From Gemmatimonadota bacterium (GTDB lineage: Bacteria; ARS69): DNA of 18,416 bases. Below are positions 6,078-14,415 of the stretch, piece by piece; positions within the stretch are counted from its first letter, which is position 1; each line of letters opens with the position of its first letter. The notes under the pieces are model-generated. The model saw only the letters and a list, made by a program, of their open reading frames with translations, had not been told where the DNA came from and made no database searches. The position numbers and the translations under genes are program-made. The DNA is taken from assembly GCA_020431545.1 (NCBI GenBank), contig JAGQIB010000199.1, positions 1 to 18,416 of the forward strand, written 5' to 3'.

Positions 6078-7753
6078 TCGACCTCGCCGATCCCGTCCGA
6101 CGCGTCGGGTGGCTCCTGGTCGCCCTGGCTCTCGCCGGATGTGGAGAGCTCGAGCCGCCCGCGGTGACGGTCGGCGATCGCGCGTTCACCGTCTCCGATC
6201 TGCGCGCCGAATGGGCCACGTGGCCCGTGGGCGATCGCGCCCCGCTGGGGACACGCGAGGAGCGCCTCGCGTTCGCGAACGAGTTCATCGATCGGCTCTA
6301 CTTGCTGGACGAAGCGGAGCGTCGGCTCGCGGCGCAGCCCGCGCCGGATCCGCTCGGATTCGCGCGCCTCGAATCCGAGATCCTGGTGCGTCGCCTGCGG
6401 ACCCTGGAGGGGGGACGCGTCGCGATCGATTCGACGGCCCTGGACGAAGCGCTCGCGCACTCGCGGGAAACGTACCGGGTGGAGTGGGCTTCCTACGCGT
6501 CGCAGGAGGCCGCGATCACCGCCGCGAGTCGCATCGCCGAGGGCGGTACGCTGGAGGACGAACGGCGCCGGTCCGACGTCGGCGGTTCGGTCGAGGAGTT
6601 CGTGCTCCGCTGGTCGCCGTTCCCGGATCCGCTCGCCGATCTCGCCTCGACGCTCGAGCCGGGCAAGATCGGCGGGCCCGTGCTCATGGGCACCGAGTGG
6701 CTGCTGCTTCGCCTGAACGAGCGCGGCGCCGCCGAAGGGGATGATGCCGCGAACTCCACGATCGCGCGCGGGTTGCGCGCGCGCGAGCAGGTGCGGGCGA
6801 ACTCGGCCCTCATCCAGCGCCTCTGGAAGGACGCCGACGTGGAGATTCGCGACGACGCGGTATCGCGGCTCGCGGCGCGAACCTCCGAGGCGATTCTCGC
6901 GCCGGACGCGGTCGAGAGCGATTCGACCTGGGCGGTGCCGTCGCTCGCGGCGGGAGAGGATACGGTCGCGGTCGCCACCCGGGGCGGGGAAGTCGTGCTG
7001 TCGATGCGGGACTACGTGCAGGCCGTGGAGCGGCGAGGCACCGGGCAGCGGCCGCGCGGCGGCGCCCTGCGCCTGCAGATCCGTGATCTCGTGGAGGAGG
7101 AGATCAACGTGAGCCTGATGCGCGAGGAGGCGCTGCGCCGACACCTCGACGAGGACTGGTTCGTCCGGCGGACGGTCGGACGGCTGCGGGAGGATCGACG
7201 TCTGCAGTTCGCGGTCCAGGCGATCCAGTCCGAGATCCGGCCGGCGGCCTCGACCGTCGACTCCCTCGTGCAGTTTCTCCGGACGTCGAGCCCGGGATTG
7301 TTCGAGCGTCCCGCCCGGGCGCGCGTGCTCCGGTTCGACCTGCGAGGCCGGGCCGAGGCGAACCGGGAACTGCGGAACATCCGCAATGCCGGGTCCGGCC
7401 CCGCGCGTCTCGCGGAGATCCTGGAGGGACGTGGGGCCCCGCTCGCCGGGACCTACCACCTCGTTCACGTGAACGCCGCCGGCGCCGGGGGGGGAGAGCT
7501 CGAGCGGGAGCTGTCTTCGCGCGGGCCGGGCGCGGTGGTCGGCCCCGTGGAGCTCGGCCAGCTCTGGTCCGTTGCGGTATTGCTCGATCGCGAGCTCCCC
7601 CGCGATCTCGGCCCGGAGGTCGCACGGCAGCGGGTTCTGGAGTCCTTCGGGGCGGATCCCGGAGCGCTCCGTCGCTGGCTCGCGGCGCGACGGACGGAGC
7701 GACCCCCCGTCGTGGACGAGGCGGCGCTCGACGCGCTCGGCCCCACCGGCTGA
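6074..7753 (+). CDS. Parvulin-like (SurA/PpiC-type) lipoprotein, translationally coupled to hcrB
   Basis: This 559-residue protein starts at a TTG that overlaps the hcrB stop (TTGA), with GGAAGGA upstream. A lipoprotein signal ends in LALAGC with Cys23 as the lipid site. Residues 30-110 resemble the SurA/PpiC N-terminal chaperone region (VTVGDRAFTVSDLRAEW, then FANEFIDRLYLLDEAERR). Residues 135-218 look like a degenerate parvulin domain (ASRIAEGG, LEPGKIGGPVLMGTEWLLLRL), and residues 415-505 like a second (FDLRGRAEANRELRNI, GPVELGQLWSVAVLLD). It probably acts as a membrane-anchored periplasmic folding factor; whether isomerase activity survives is unclear. Its place in an operon for a cytoplasmic molybdoenzyme is odd. 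The coupling could reflect shared expression rather than shared function. I see no clear terminator after it. Confidence 0.7.
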   Translation: MIDLADPVRRVGWLLVALALAGCGELEPPAVTVGDRAFTVSDLRAEWATWPVGDRAPLGTREERLAFANEFIDRLYLLDEAERRLAAQPAPDPLGFARLESEILVRRLRTLEGGRVAIDSTALDEALAHSRETYRVEWASYASQEAAITAASRIAEGGTLEDERRRSDVGGSVEEFVLRWSPFPDPLADLASTLEPGKIGGPVLMGTEWLLLRLNERGAAEGDDAANSTIARGLRAREQVRANSALIQRLWKDADVEIRDDAVSRLAARTSEAILAPDAVESDSTWAVPSLAAGEDTVAVATRGGEVVLSMRDYVQAVERRGTGQRPRGGALRLQIRDLVEEEINVSLMREEALRRHLDEDWFVRRTVGRLREDRRLQFAVQAIQSEIRPAASTVDSLVQFLRTSSPGLFERPARARVLRFDLRGRAEANRELRNIRNAGSGPARLAEILEGRGAPLAGTYHLVHVNAAGAGGGELERELSSRGPGAVVGPVELGQLWSVAVLLDRELPRDLGPEVARQRVLESFGADPGALRRWLAARRTERPPVVDEAALDALGPTG

Positions 7754-7798
7754 CGCCCGCGTCCGGGGCCGCCCAGGGCCGGATCCGCCCGTCATCTG

Positions 7799-7807
7799 TG
7801 TTATCCT
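7799..7807 (+). promoter_or_regulatory. Putative extended -10 promoter of the phosphodiesterase-peptidase operon
   Basis: TGTTATCCT reads as an extended -10 element (TG, one base, then TATCCT). Transcription would begin near 7814, about 30 bases before the ATG at 7844. No good -35 box is visible, as is common for extended -10 promoters. Confidence 0.45.
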
Positions 7808-7843
7808 CGTCCGGCTTTGTACCCTCTCCCGGAGACCCGCGTG

Positions 7844-9475
7844 ATGTCCAAGCCTCGGAAAGTCGTGGTCCTCGGGGTGGACGGCGCCGATTTTCGCTAC
7901 TACCGCCGCTGGATCGAGAAGGGGCTCACGCCGAACTTCGCGAAGCTGGCGGAGCGCGGGCGGATGGGGATCCTCCAGTCGACGTACCCGCCGGTGACCG
8001 CGCCGGCGTGGATCTCGATGATGACCGGCGAATCTCCCGGCCACCACGGAATCGTGGGCTTCGCGGCCCCGTTCACGGGCGAGATCACGCGGAAGGTCGT
8101 GAACGCCTCGAGCGTCGAGTCCCCGACGGTCTGGGAGATCATCGGGCAGCACGAGCGCGACTCGCTCGTGGTGAACGTCCCGCTCACGTACCCCGTGCGA
8201 CCGATGCGGGGCATCCTGGTCTCCGGAATGCTCACGCCGGAGGGCGCCGAGTTCACCTGGCCGCGGGAGTACCTGCCGGAGCTGCGCCTGCTGCAGCCGG
8301 ACTACCGGATCGATCTCGCGTGGCAGGACTACAAGGATCGGGGCCACGATCTCGTCCGTGATCAGAAGGCGATGACGCGCGCGCGGGCCGAGCTCTGCGT
8401 GAAGCTCCTCCAGACCAAGCCCTGGGACTTCTTCTTCGTGGTGTTCACCGGGACGGATCGCTTGCAGCACTGTCTGCACGAGCACGTGATGCGGATCGAC
8501 GACGATCGGGCCGTGCGCGACGACTCGCTCACCGCCGCCGTGCGCGACTACTTCGTCTCGCTGGACGAACGCCTCGGCGACTTGATGGAGGCGGCCGGCG
8601 AGGACGCGCACTTCATCGTGGTCTCGGACCACGGATTCGGCCCGCTCGACAAGAACGTGTACTTCAATCGCTGGCTTGCCGACGAAGGTCTGCTCACGCT
8701 CAAGCCGCGCGGCGCCGGCGCGAGCCGCAAGATGTGGAAGACCGCGCTCAACCGGGTGGGTATCACGCGATCCACGATCACGTCGCTCGGCCGCGCGGTG
8801 GGACTCGGCGACTCCGTGGAGCGCGAGGTCCAGAAGCTGAATCCCTTCGTGGGAGGGATCGAGTGGAGTCGCACCAAGGTCCACTACTATCCGACGAATG
8901 GCTTCTTCGTGAATCTCGAGGGGCGCGACGCGTTCGGCATCGTGAAACCCGGCGCCGAGTACGAGGCCGTGGTGTCGGACCTGATCGCCCGCCTCGAGGC
9001 GATGAAGGACCCGCGGACGGGCGAGCGGCTCTTGCCGGTGGTGAAGCGTCGCGACGAGCTGTTCCGGGGCCGCAACGTCGACAAGCTGCCGGATGTGTTC
9101 GTGGAGTTCCTGGATCAGCCCTACGACGCGTTCATGCAGGACTACGACGTGCCCGGCGTGTTCGTGAAGCCGGACTGGGGAAACGGCACGCATCGCCGCA
9201 ACGGACTCTTCATCGGCGCCGGCCCGAACCTCGCCTCGGGCGACGAGATCGAGGGGATGGAGATTTTCGACGTGGCGCCGAACGTTCTTCATCTTCTGGG
9301 GTTGCCAATTCCCGAGCACATGGACGGCCGCTTCCGCCCGGATCTGTTCACGGGGGAGGCGGCCGAGGGAGCCCGGTTCGAGGCGCTCGCCGCGGACGGG
9401 GGAAGCCGCTACGGCATCTCGGAGGAAGAAGAACGTGATCTGGAGGAGAAGCTCCGCGGGCTCGGGTACCTCTGA
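7844..9475 (+). CDS. Alkaline phosphatase superfamily phosphodiesterase/nucleotide pyrophosphatase-like protein
   Basis: The 543-residue protein belongs to the type I phosphodiesterase/nucleotide pyrophosphatase branch of the alkaline phosphatase superfamily. Visible two-metal-site elements are GVDG (Asp13), PPVTAPAW with Thr52 as likely nucleophile, GTDRLQH (Asp205, His209), SDHGFG (Asp262, His263) and GNGTHRRNG (His450). It has no signal peptide, so it should be cytoplasmic, unless it is exported by another route. The C-terminus reads EEKLRGLGYL; an LGYL-type tail recurs in phosphatases and sulfatases of several uncultured phyla, to my knowledge. The ATG at 7844 follows GGAG by nine bases; an adjacent GTG at 7841 and a TTG at 7817 are alternatives. 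The substrate is unknown: nucleotides, phosphonates and phospholipid head groups all occur in the family. Its 3' end overlaps the M16 gene by 41 bases. Confidence 0.85.
   Translation: MSKPRKVVVLGVDGADFRYYRRWIEKGLTPNFAKLAERGRMGILQSTYPPVTAPAWISMMTGESPGHHGIVGFAAPFTGEITRKVVNASSVESPTVWEIIGQHERDSLVVNVPLTYPVRPMRGILVSGMLTPEGAEFTWPREYLPELRLLQPDYRIDLAWQDYKDRGHDLVRDQKAMTRARAELCVKLLQTKPWDFFFVVFTGTDRLQHCLHEHVMRIDDDRAVRDDSLTAAVRDYFVSLDERLGDLMEAAGEDAHFIVVSDHGFGPLDKNVYFNRWLADEGLLTLKPRGAGASRKMWKTALNRVGITRSTITSLGRAVGLGDSVEREVQKLNPFVGGIEWSRTKVHYYPTNGFFVNLEGRDAFGIVKPGAEYEAVVSDLIARLEAMKDPRTGERLLPVVKRRDELFRGRNVDKLPDVFVEFLDQPYDAFMQDYDVPGVFVKPDWGNGTHRRNGLFIGAGPNLASGDEIEGMEIFDVAPNVLHLLGLPIPEHMDGRFRPDLFTGEAAEGARFEALAADGGSRYGISEEEERDLEEKLRGLGYL
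9421..9425 (+). promoter_or_regulatory. Ribosome binding site deciding the M16 peptidase start
   Basis: GGAGG lies nine bases before the GTG at 9435, inside the end of the phosphodiesterase gene. No other ATG, GTG or TTG occurs in this frame before the signal sequence, so the 41-base gene overlap appears real. Confidence 0.65.
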
Positions 9476-12347
9476 CCTCGGCGCACGCGTCGCGTCGCTG
9501 ATCGTCGTCGCCGGCTGCCTTTCCGTCGCGACGACGGCGTCGGCTGCTCCCTCCGGGGAGATCCCGCTCGATCCGGCCGTCACCGTGGGCAAGCTGGACA
9601 ACGGCCTCACCTACATCGTCCGCGCGAACGGCAAGCCGAAGGCGCGGGCCGACCTGCGCCTCGTGGTCCAGGCCGGATCCGTGGACGAGGCCGACGATCA
9701 GCGCGGGCTCGCCCACTTCCTCGAGCACATGCTGTTCAACGGGACGGAGTCGTTCCCGAGCAACGAGATCATCGACTACCTGGAGTCGATCGGCGCGCGA
9801 TTCGGCGCGGACCTGAACGCGTACACGTCGTTCGACGAGACCGTGTACATGCTCGAGATCCCCACCGACCGGGACGAACTGCTCGATCGCGGACTCGCCA
9901 TCCTCGGCGAGTTCGCGCACCGCGCGACGATCGAGCCGGACGAAGTGGAGCGCGAGCGCGGCGTGGTGCTGGATGAATGGCGCCGCGGCCTCGGCGCCGG
10001 CTCCCGGATCCGCGACCAGCAGCTGCCGATTCTCCTGAAGGGTTCCCGCTACGCGGAGCGGCTGCCGATCGGCGACCCGGCGATCCTCGAGAAGGGCGAC
10101 CCCGAGGCGATCCGCCGGTTCTACCAGGACTGGTATCGCCCGGAGCGCATGGCGGTGGTGGCGGTCGGCGACTTCGACGTGGACTCGGTGGTCGCGGGCA
10201 TCCGGCGGGAGTTCGGGATGATCCCCCGCACCGACGATCTCGGGGAACGCGTCGACTGGGACGTCCCCGCCCAGCCGGACACGCTGTTCGCGCTCGCGGA
10301 CGACGACGAGCTGCGCGGCACGAGCGTCGGGTTCAGCACGAAGCGCGCGGCGCGCGGAGAAGCGACGACGTGGCCTGCGTACCGGCGCGATCTCGTGGAG
10401 CGACTCGCGATCGCGATGTTCAACGACCGGATGTTCGAGCTCTCGCGGTCGGACGATCCTCCGTTCCTCGGCGCGGGGCTCGGCGTGAGCGGATTCGGAC
10501 GGGTGACCGAGCTCGTTTCCGAGAGCGCGCGCGTGGAGGCGGGGGGCGAGGCGCGCGGGCTCGAGGCGCTGCTGACGGAGACTCTGCGCGCGCGCCGACA
10601 CGGCTTCCTGCCGTCCGAGCTCGAACGCATGAAGGCGGAGTACCTGGCCGGAATCGAGGCAACCGCGGCGGAGCGCGAGAAGACGTCGAGCGCGAGCTAC
10701 GTCTCGGAGTACACGCGTCACTTCCTCACGAACGAGCCGATTCCCGGAATCGACGCGGAGCTCTCGTTCACGCGTGACGCGCTGCCCGGAATCGACGTCG
10801 CGGAGTGTTCCGCCGCGTTTCGGGATCTCACGGGCGGCGGTGGGCTCGTGGTCGAGGCGAGTCGACCGACGTCGCGCGCCGAGGTCGGGGAGGTCGAGCT
10901 GCGCGCGAGCCTGCGCGCGGCGGCGGCGAGCGACCCGGCCCCCTGGGTCGAGCGGACGGTCGGCACGACGCTCGTGGAGCACCGCGCGGCGCCCGGCACG
11001 GTGGTTTCGCGGCGGGAGATCGCCGATCTCGGACTGACCGAGGCGGTGCTCTCGAACGGGCTCACGGTGTACCTGAAGCCGACCGAGTTCCAGGACGACA
11101 CGATCGTGTTCCAGGGCCTCGCACTCGGCGGGACGTCGCAGGTCGAGGACGAGGACGTCCTGTCGGCCGGCGCCGCCTCCGGCCTCGTGTCCGAGGCGGG
11201 CTACGGCGGCCACTCCCGGGTGGACCTGGACCGGATCCTGACCGGGAAGGTCGCCTCGGCCTCGCCGTACTTCCAGGAGCGGTGGCACGGCGTGTCCGGG
11301 TCGTCCACGATCAAGGACCTCGACACGGCGCTCGACCTGGCGTTGCTCGTGATGACCGAGCCGAACGACGATCCGGCGGCGTTCGCGCGCTGGCGGACGC
11401 GCGTGGCCGCGTCTCTCGCGAATCGCGCGTCGGATCCGTCGGCGAAGTACTTCGATCGCCTCACCGAGATCAACACGAACGACCATCCGCGCGAACGTCC
11501 CTTCACCGCGGATCGACTCGACGAGATCGACCCCGCCGTGGCGCTCGCGTTCTACCGGAAGTGCTTCGAGAACCCGGCGGACTTCGCGTTCTTCTTCGTG
11601 GGGAATCTCGATCCGGACGATCTGCTTCCGCGGATCGCGCGCACGCTCGGATCTCTGCCGGCGTCTTCCGCGCCGGCGAGCCGCTGGGTCGACCGCGGCG
11701 TGATGCCCGCCGACCACGATGTGAGGGAGACCGTCTACGCCGGACGGGAGCCGCGATCCCTCACCACGCTGACGTTCCCGAGCTACGGCGGCGACGATCC
11801 GGACGAGTGGCATCGCCTCCGGACCGCCTGCTCGATCCTCGAGCGCCGGCTGCGCGAGACGTTGCGCGAGGACCTCGGGGCGACGTACGGCGTGAGCGCG
11901 TCCTACCGCTGGAACCTCGTGGGGCCCGCGCGGGGAACGATCGTGATCCGCTACGGCTGCGCACCCGACGTCGCGCAGTCCCTGGGTGACGCGGCGCTCG
12001 AAGTCCTGCGCTCGCTCCGGGAGACCGGTCCGTCGGAGGAGGAGCTCGCGACCGAGAAGGAGATCCAGAGCCGTGAGCTCGAGACGAGCCTCGAGCAGAA
12101 CGGATTCTGGCTCGGGAATCTCTACGGCCTCTGGTTGCGCGGCCGCGATCTGCACGAGGTGCTGGATCGACAGGATCGCATCGACGCGCTGGATCTGCCG
12201 GGACTCACCCGGACGCTGCGGGAGAACGTCGATCCGGATCACCGCACCTGGGTGGACTGGCTCCCCGTGACGGCGAACACGGAGTCGCCGGCCGCAGACG
12301 TCGGCGCGGCGGGGCTCGACTCGCGGGGGACGGACGTCATACACTGA
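9435..12347 (+). CDS. Two-domain M16-family zinc peptidase (PqqL-like), exported
   Basis: This 970-residue protein is an M16 (pitrilysin-type) metallopeptidase. The inverted zinc motif HFLEH (His94, Glu97, His98) is followed 76 residues later by Glu174 within EVERERGVVLDEW, matching the family's third ligand. The second half, from about residue 537 (VLSNGLTVYLK), lacks HxxEH as usual and carries REDLGATY (811-818), the Arg/Tyr element of the C-terminal module. Length fits bacterial PqqL-type enzymes. The N-terminus has a hydrophobic stretch (LGARVASLIVVAGCLSVATT) ending in ASA-AP, so a Sec signal is likely; VAGC at 25-28 is also a possible lipobox, and the two cannot be told apart here. Likely role: periplasmic degradation of peptides. 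It starts with GTG and is coupled to the phosphodiesterase gene. Confidence 0.9.
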   Translation: MIWRRSSAGSGTSDLGARVASLIVVAGCLSVATTASAAPSGEIPLDPAVTVGKLDNGLTYIVRANGKPKARADLRLVVQAGSVDEADDQRGLAHFLEHMLFNGTESFPSNEIIDYLESIGARFGADLNAYTSFDETVYMLEIPTDRDELLDRGLAILGEFAHRATIEPDEVERERGVVLDEWRRGLGAGSRIRDQQLPILLKGSRYAERLPIGDPAILEKGDPEAIRRFYQDWYRPERMAVVAVGDFDVDSVVAGIRREFGMIPRTDDLGERVDWDVPAQPDTLFALADDDELRGTSVGFSTKRAARGEATTWPAYRRDLVERLAIAMFNDRMFELSRSDDPPFLGAGLGVSGFGRVTELVSESARVEAGGEARGLEALLTETLRARRHGFLPSELERMKAEYLAGIEATAAEREKTSSASYVSEYTRHFLTNEPIPGIDAELSFTRDALPGIDVAECSAAFRDLTGGGGLVVEASRPTSRAEVGEVELRASLRAAAASDPAPWVERTVGTTLVEHRAAPGTVVSRREIADLGLTEAVLSNGLTVYLKPTEFQDDTIVFQGLALGGTSQVEDEDVLSAGAASGLVSEAGYGGHSRVDLDRILTGKVASASPYFQERWHGVSGSSTIKDLDTALDLALLVMTEPNDDPAAFARWRTRVAASLANRASDPSAKYFDRLTEINTNDHPRERPFTADRLDEIDPAVALAFYRKCFENPADFAFFFVGNLDPDDLLPRIARTLGSLPASSAPASRWVDRGVMPADHDVRETVYAGREPRSLTTLTFPSYGGDDPDEWHRLRTACSILERRLRETLREDLGATYGVSASYRWNLVGPARGTIVIRYGCAPDVAQSLGDAALEVLRSLRETGPSEEELATEKEIQSRELETSLEQNGFWLGNLYGLWLRGRDLHEVLDRQDRIDALDLPGLTRTLRENVDPDHRTWVDWLPVTANTESPAADVGAAGLDSRGTDVIH
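12316..12345 (+). promoter_or_regulatory. Possible promoter upstream of the metalloprotease gene
   Basis: TCGACT (12316-12321) lies 18 bases before TACACT (12340-12345). The same TACACT -10 appears in the strong promoter at 458-485. It overlaps the last codons of the M16 gene and would give a leader of about 70 bases before the ATG at 12422. Confidence 0.4.
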
Positions 12348-12421
12348 ACGGGCCCCGAACGACCACGCCCCGGGTCCGTCTCTCTGTTCCGTCGTCCTCT
12401 TCCGGTCGGCCGAGGGAATCG

Positions 12422-13960
12422 ATGTCACTCCTCGTTCGCGCGCGCTTCGTGATCCCGGCCCTGCTGATGGCGGCCGTCCCGTTCCCGGCGGTCGGTCCGG
12501 CGTCGGCCGAGCGTGTCACCCGCACCGACGTCTTCCCTCCGGACCGGAGCGTCTGCGCGCTGCCGCCGGCGTCACCCGACGCCGGGGAGACCGCGTTCGT
12601 CCGCGCCGTCCCCGCTCCGGTGGCGGCGGAACCGGACTCGCCGGATCTCGTCACCCGTCAGTGGCTCGGCGTGGTCGCCGCGCCGCTCTCGGACGAGTAC
12701 GCGTTCACGGTGGAAGACGGGATGGTGGGCGTCTCCCTTCACGCGTTTGCGGACGAGCCGGACTGTCGCGTGTCCGTGGAACTGCTCGGTCCCGGCGGAG
12801 AAGTGCTCGCGTGCGACGGGTGCCCGGACGCGCCGGCGGTCGGGGAGGCGCTCGTGGGACACGGGACCGCGCAGATGCCGAGCACGGATCGTCCCGGCTG
12901 GGAGCTCGCGCCCGGCGAGTATGCGTTTCGCGTGCGCGCGATCCCGGACGACGAGGCGGTCCCGTGCGAGCAGCTCACCGCGAACGTGTACGGGCAGTTC
13001 CGCGCGAACGAATCCGTGCGCGTGGAGCACGTGCTCGACCTGAACTTCGTCTATCTCCCGGGATCCACGCTCTCCGCGGACATCGCGCAGTCCTCGCCGC
13101 GCTTCGCCGACTTCCTCGGCATGGCGCAGAAGTGGCTGGACGCGACGGGGATCCGGATCGGCCGCGTGACGCACGTCGATCTGGACCGTCCCGAGTTCGA
13201 CGTGATCACGACCTGGGAAGAGGCGGGACGCATGTTCCGGACCTCGAGCGAGGTCGGCGCGCCGCGCGCGCTGAACGTCTACTGCGTGCAGACGTTCGAA
13301 CCGCCGCTCTACCCGGTGGCGGGTCTCTCCGGCGGGATTCCGGGGCCGGCGCTCTCCGGCACGGTGGCCTCCGGCATCGCGATGCGGATGGCGCCGTTCT
13401 TCACGTGCAGCGATTGCCTGCGCGCGTACGCTTCGCTGTTCGCGCACGAGGTCGGTCACTACCTCGGCTTCTTCCACACCACGGAAGCCGACGTGGAGCA
13501 CTGGGATCCGTTCTCGGACACGCCGGAGTGTCACGTCTCGAATCTCGGCGCCTGTCCGGATTTCGACCACGTGATGTTCCCGCTCATCCACACGAGAAAC
13601 TCGATCTGGAGCGATTCGCAGATCCGGATCGCGCCGACGCATCCGCTCGTGCGCACCCGGGCGGTCTCGGGGCCGGATCCCGGCGACCACGAACCGACCG
13701 GACCGGCGCCGTTCCTCGCGGGCCCGAATCCGTGGTCGGCGGAGGGCGCGTTGCGCCTCACGCGCGCGGCGGGTCCAGGGGACTGGAGCGTGGACGTCCA
13801 CGACGTCACGGGCCGCCGTCTGCGGACGCTCTCCGGCACCGGCGCGCTGACATGGGACGGGCGAACCACGTCCGGCGATCGCGCGCCGGCCGGCGTCTAT
13901 TTCCTGCGCGCCCGCGCGGGCGAGGACGTCCGGACACTTCGCGTGGTGAAGACCGAGTGA
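12422..13960 (+). CDS. Secreted HExxHxxGxxH metalloprotease with FlgD/Por-like C-terminal sorting domain
   Basis: This 512-residue protein has a signal peptide (hydrophobic from residue 9, cleavage near PASA at 29). Residues 75-200 form a beta-rich domain resembling bacterial pre-peptidase domains (YAFTVEDG, LAPGEYAFRVRAI). The catalytic part carries HEVGHYLGFFH (His342, Glu343, His346, His352), the metzincin zinc signature, and VMFP with Met385 as a likely Met-turn. Several cysteines (288, 329, 332, 370, 378) may form disulfides. The C-terminus (about 430-512) is a FlgD/Por-secretion-type domain ending in GVYFLRARAGEDVRTLRVVK, a tail used for secretion or surface attachment in FCB-group bacteria. 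Substrate is unknown. GAGGG precedes the ATG. The stop overlaps the start of the following lipoprotein gene as GTGA. Confidence 0.85.
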   Translation: MSLLVRARFVIPALLMAAVPFPAVGPASAERVTRTDVFPPDRSVCALPPASPDAGETAFVRAVPAPVAAEPDSPDLVTRQWLGVVAAPLSDEYAFTVEDGMVGVSLHAFADEPDCRVSVELLGPGGEVLACDGCPDAPAVGEALVGHGTAQMPSTDRPGWELAPGEYAFRVRAIPDDEAVPCEQLTANVYGQFRANESVRVEHVLDLNFVYLPGSTLSADIAQSSPRFADFLGMAQKWLDATGIRIGRVTHVDLDRPEFDVITTWEEAGRMFRTSSEVGAPRALNVYCVQTFEPPLYPVAGLSGGIPGPALSGTVASGIAMRMAPFFTCSDCLRAYASLFAHEVGHYLGFFHTTEADVEHWDPFSDTPECHVSNLGACPDFDHVMFPLIHTRNSIWSDSQIRIAPTHPLVRTRAVSGPDPGDHEPTGPAPFLAGPNPWSAEGALRLTRAAGPGDWSVDVHDVTGRRLRTLSGTGALTWDGRTTSGDRAPAGVYFLRARAGEDVRTLRVVKTE

Positions 13961-14415
13961 GAATCCGCTCGTTCGCGTTCGTGGTTCTCGCTTCCGCCCT
14001 CGCGGCGGGCGGCTGCGAGCGCCCGGCGCCGTCCCGTCCCGCGACACCACCCGTGGCGCCCGCGCGCGTGGTGCCGCATTCCTATCTGCCGCGTCCCGTC
14101 GAGCAGGACTACGTGGAGGTCGTGCCGATCGAGACGCACGCGCCCATCGTGCTGATGCTGGAGCCTCGCGTGCAGACGCCGCGCGAGGGACCCTGGCGCA
14201 TCACGCTCGGGAATCCGAGCGGAGAGCCTGCCGCGACGTTTCCCTCCGAGCGCGTGGATCCCGCGACCGGTCGCGTGACGCTGCTCGTCGAGCCGGGGTT
14301 GCTCACGCCGGGAGAGTGGACGGTGGAGTTCGATCTCGTACCGGGCGGGCAATCGCTCGGGGCGAAGCGGCACGTGTTCCGGTTCCGCGCGGAGGCGTCA
14401 GCCGAGTCCCGGTGA
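13957..14415 (+). CDS. Small lipoprotein of unknown function coupled to the metalloprotease
   Basis: I do not recognise this 152-residue protein. The GTG at 13957 overlaps the metalloprotease stop codon (GTGA) and gives an immediate lipoprotein-like signal: MRIRSFAFVVLASALAAGGC, with Cys20 as the probable lipidation site, although AGGC is a loose lipobox. A proline-rich linker follows (about 21-45), then a compact, probably beta-sandwich region (IVLMLEPRV, GPWRITLGN, TGRVTLLVEPGLLTPGEWTVEFDLV, quoted in pieces) that looks like an Ig-like or carbohydrate-binding fold. The coupling suggests it acts with the protease, for instance as an inhibitor, anchor or chaperone; that is inference. Its last 18 bases overlap the end of the convergent reductase gene. 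A longer open frame upstream in this phase is only the antiphase of the protease gene. Confidence 0.7.
   Translation: MRIRSFAFVVLASALAAGGCERPAPSRPATPPVAPARVVPHSYLPRPVEQDYVEVVPIETHAPIVLMLEPRVQTPREGPWRITLGNPSGEPAATFPSERVDPATGRVTLLVEPGLLTPGEWTVEFDLVPGGQSLGAKRHVFRFRAEASAESR

Noticed and set aside
7762..7784. Possible terminator hairpin after the parvulin-like lipoprotein gene
   Set aside because: The stem is interrupted by unpaired bases and has no T tract after it.
5987..9610. Minus-strand open frame of more than 1,200 codons, antisense to hcrB, the parvulin-like lipoprotein and the phosphodiesterase
   Set aside because: Its translation is Arg/His/Glu-rich without domains, and it spans three well-supported plus-strand genes. 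High GC codon bias removes stops from this phase.
9348..12428. Minus-strand open frame of more than 1,000 codons antisense to the M16 peptidase
   Set aside because: Low-complexity Arg-rich translation with no recognisable motif; the plus strand encodes a complete M16 enzyme with its zinc ligands.
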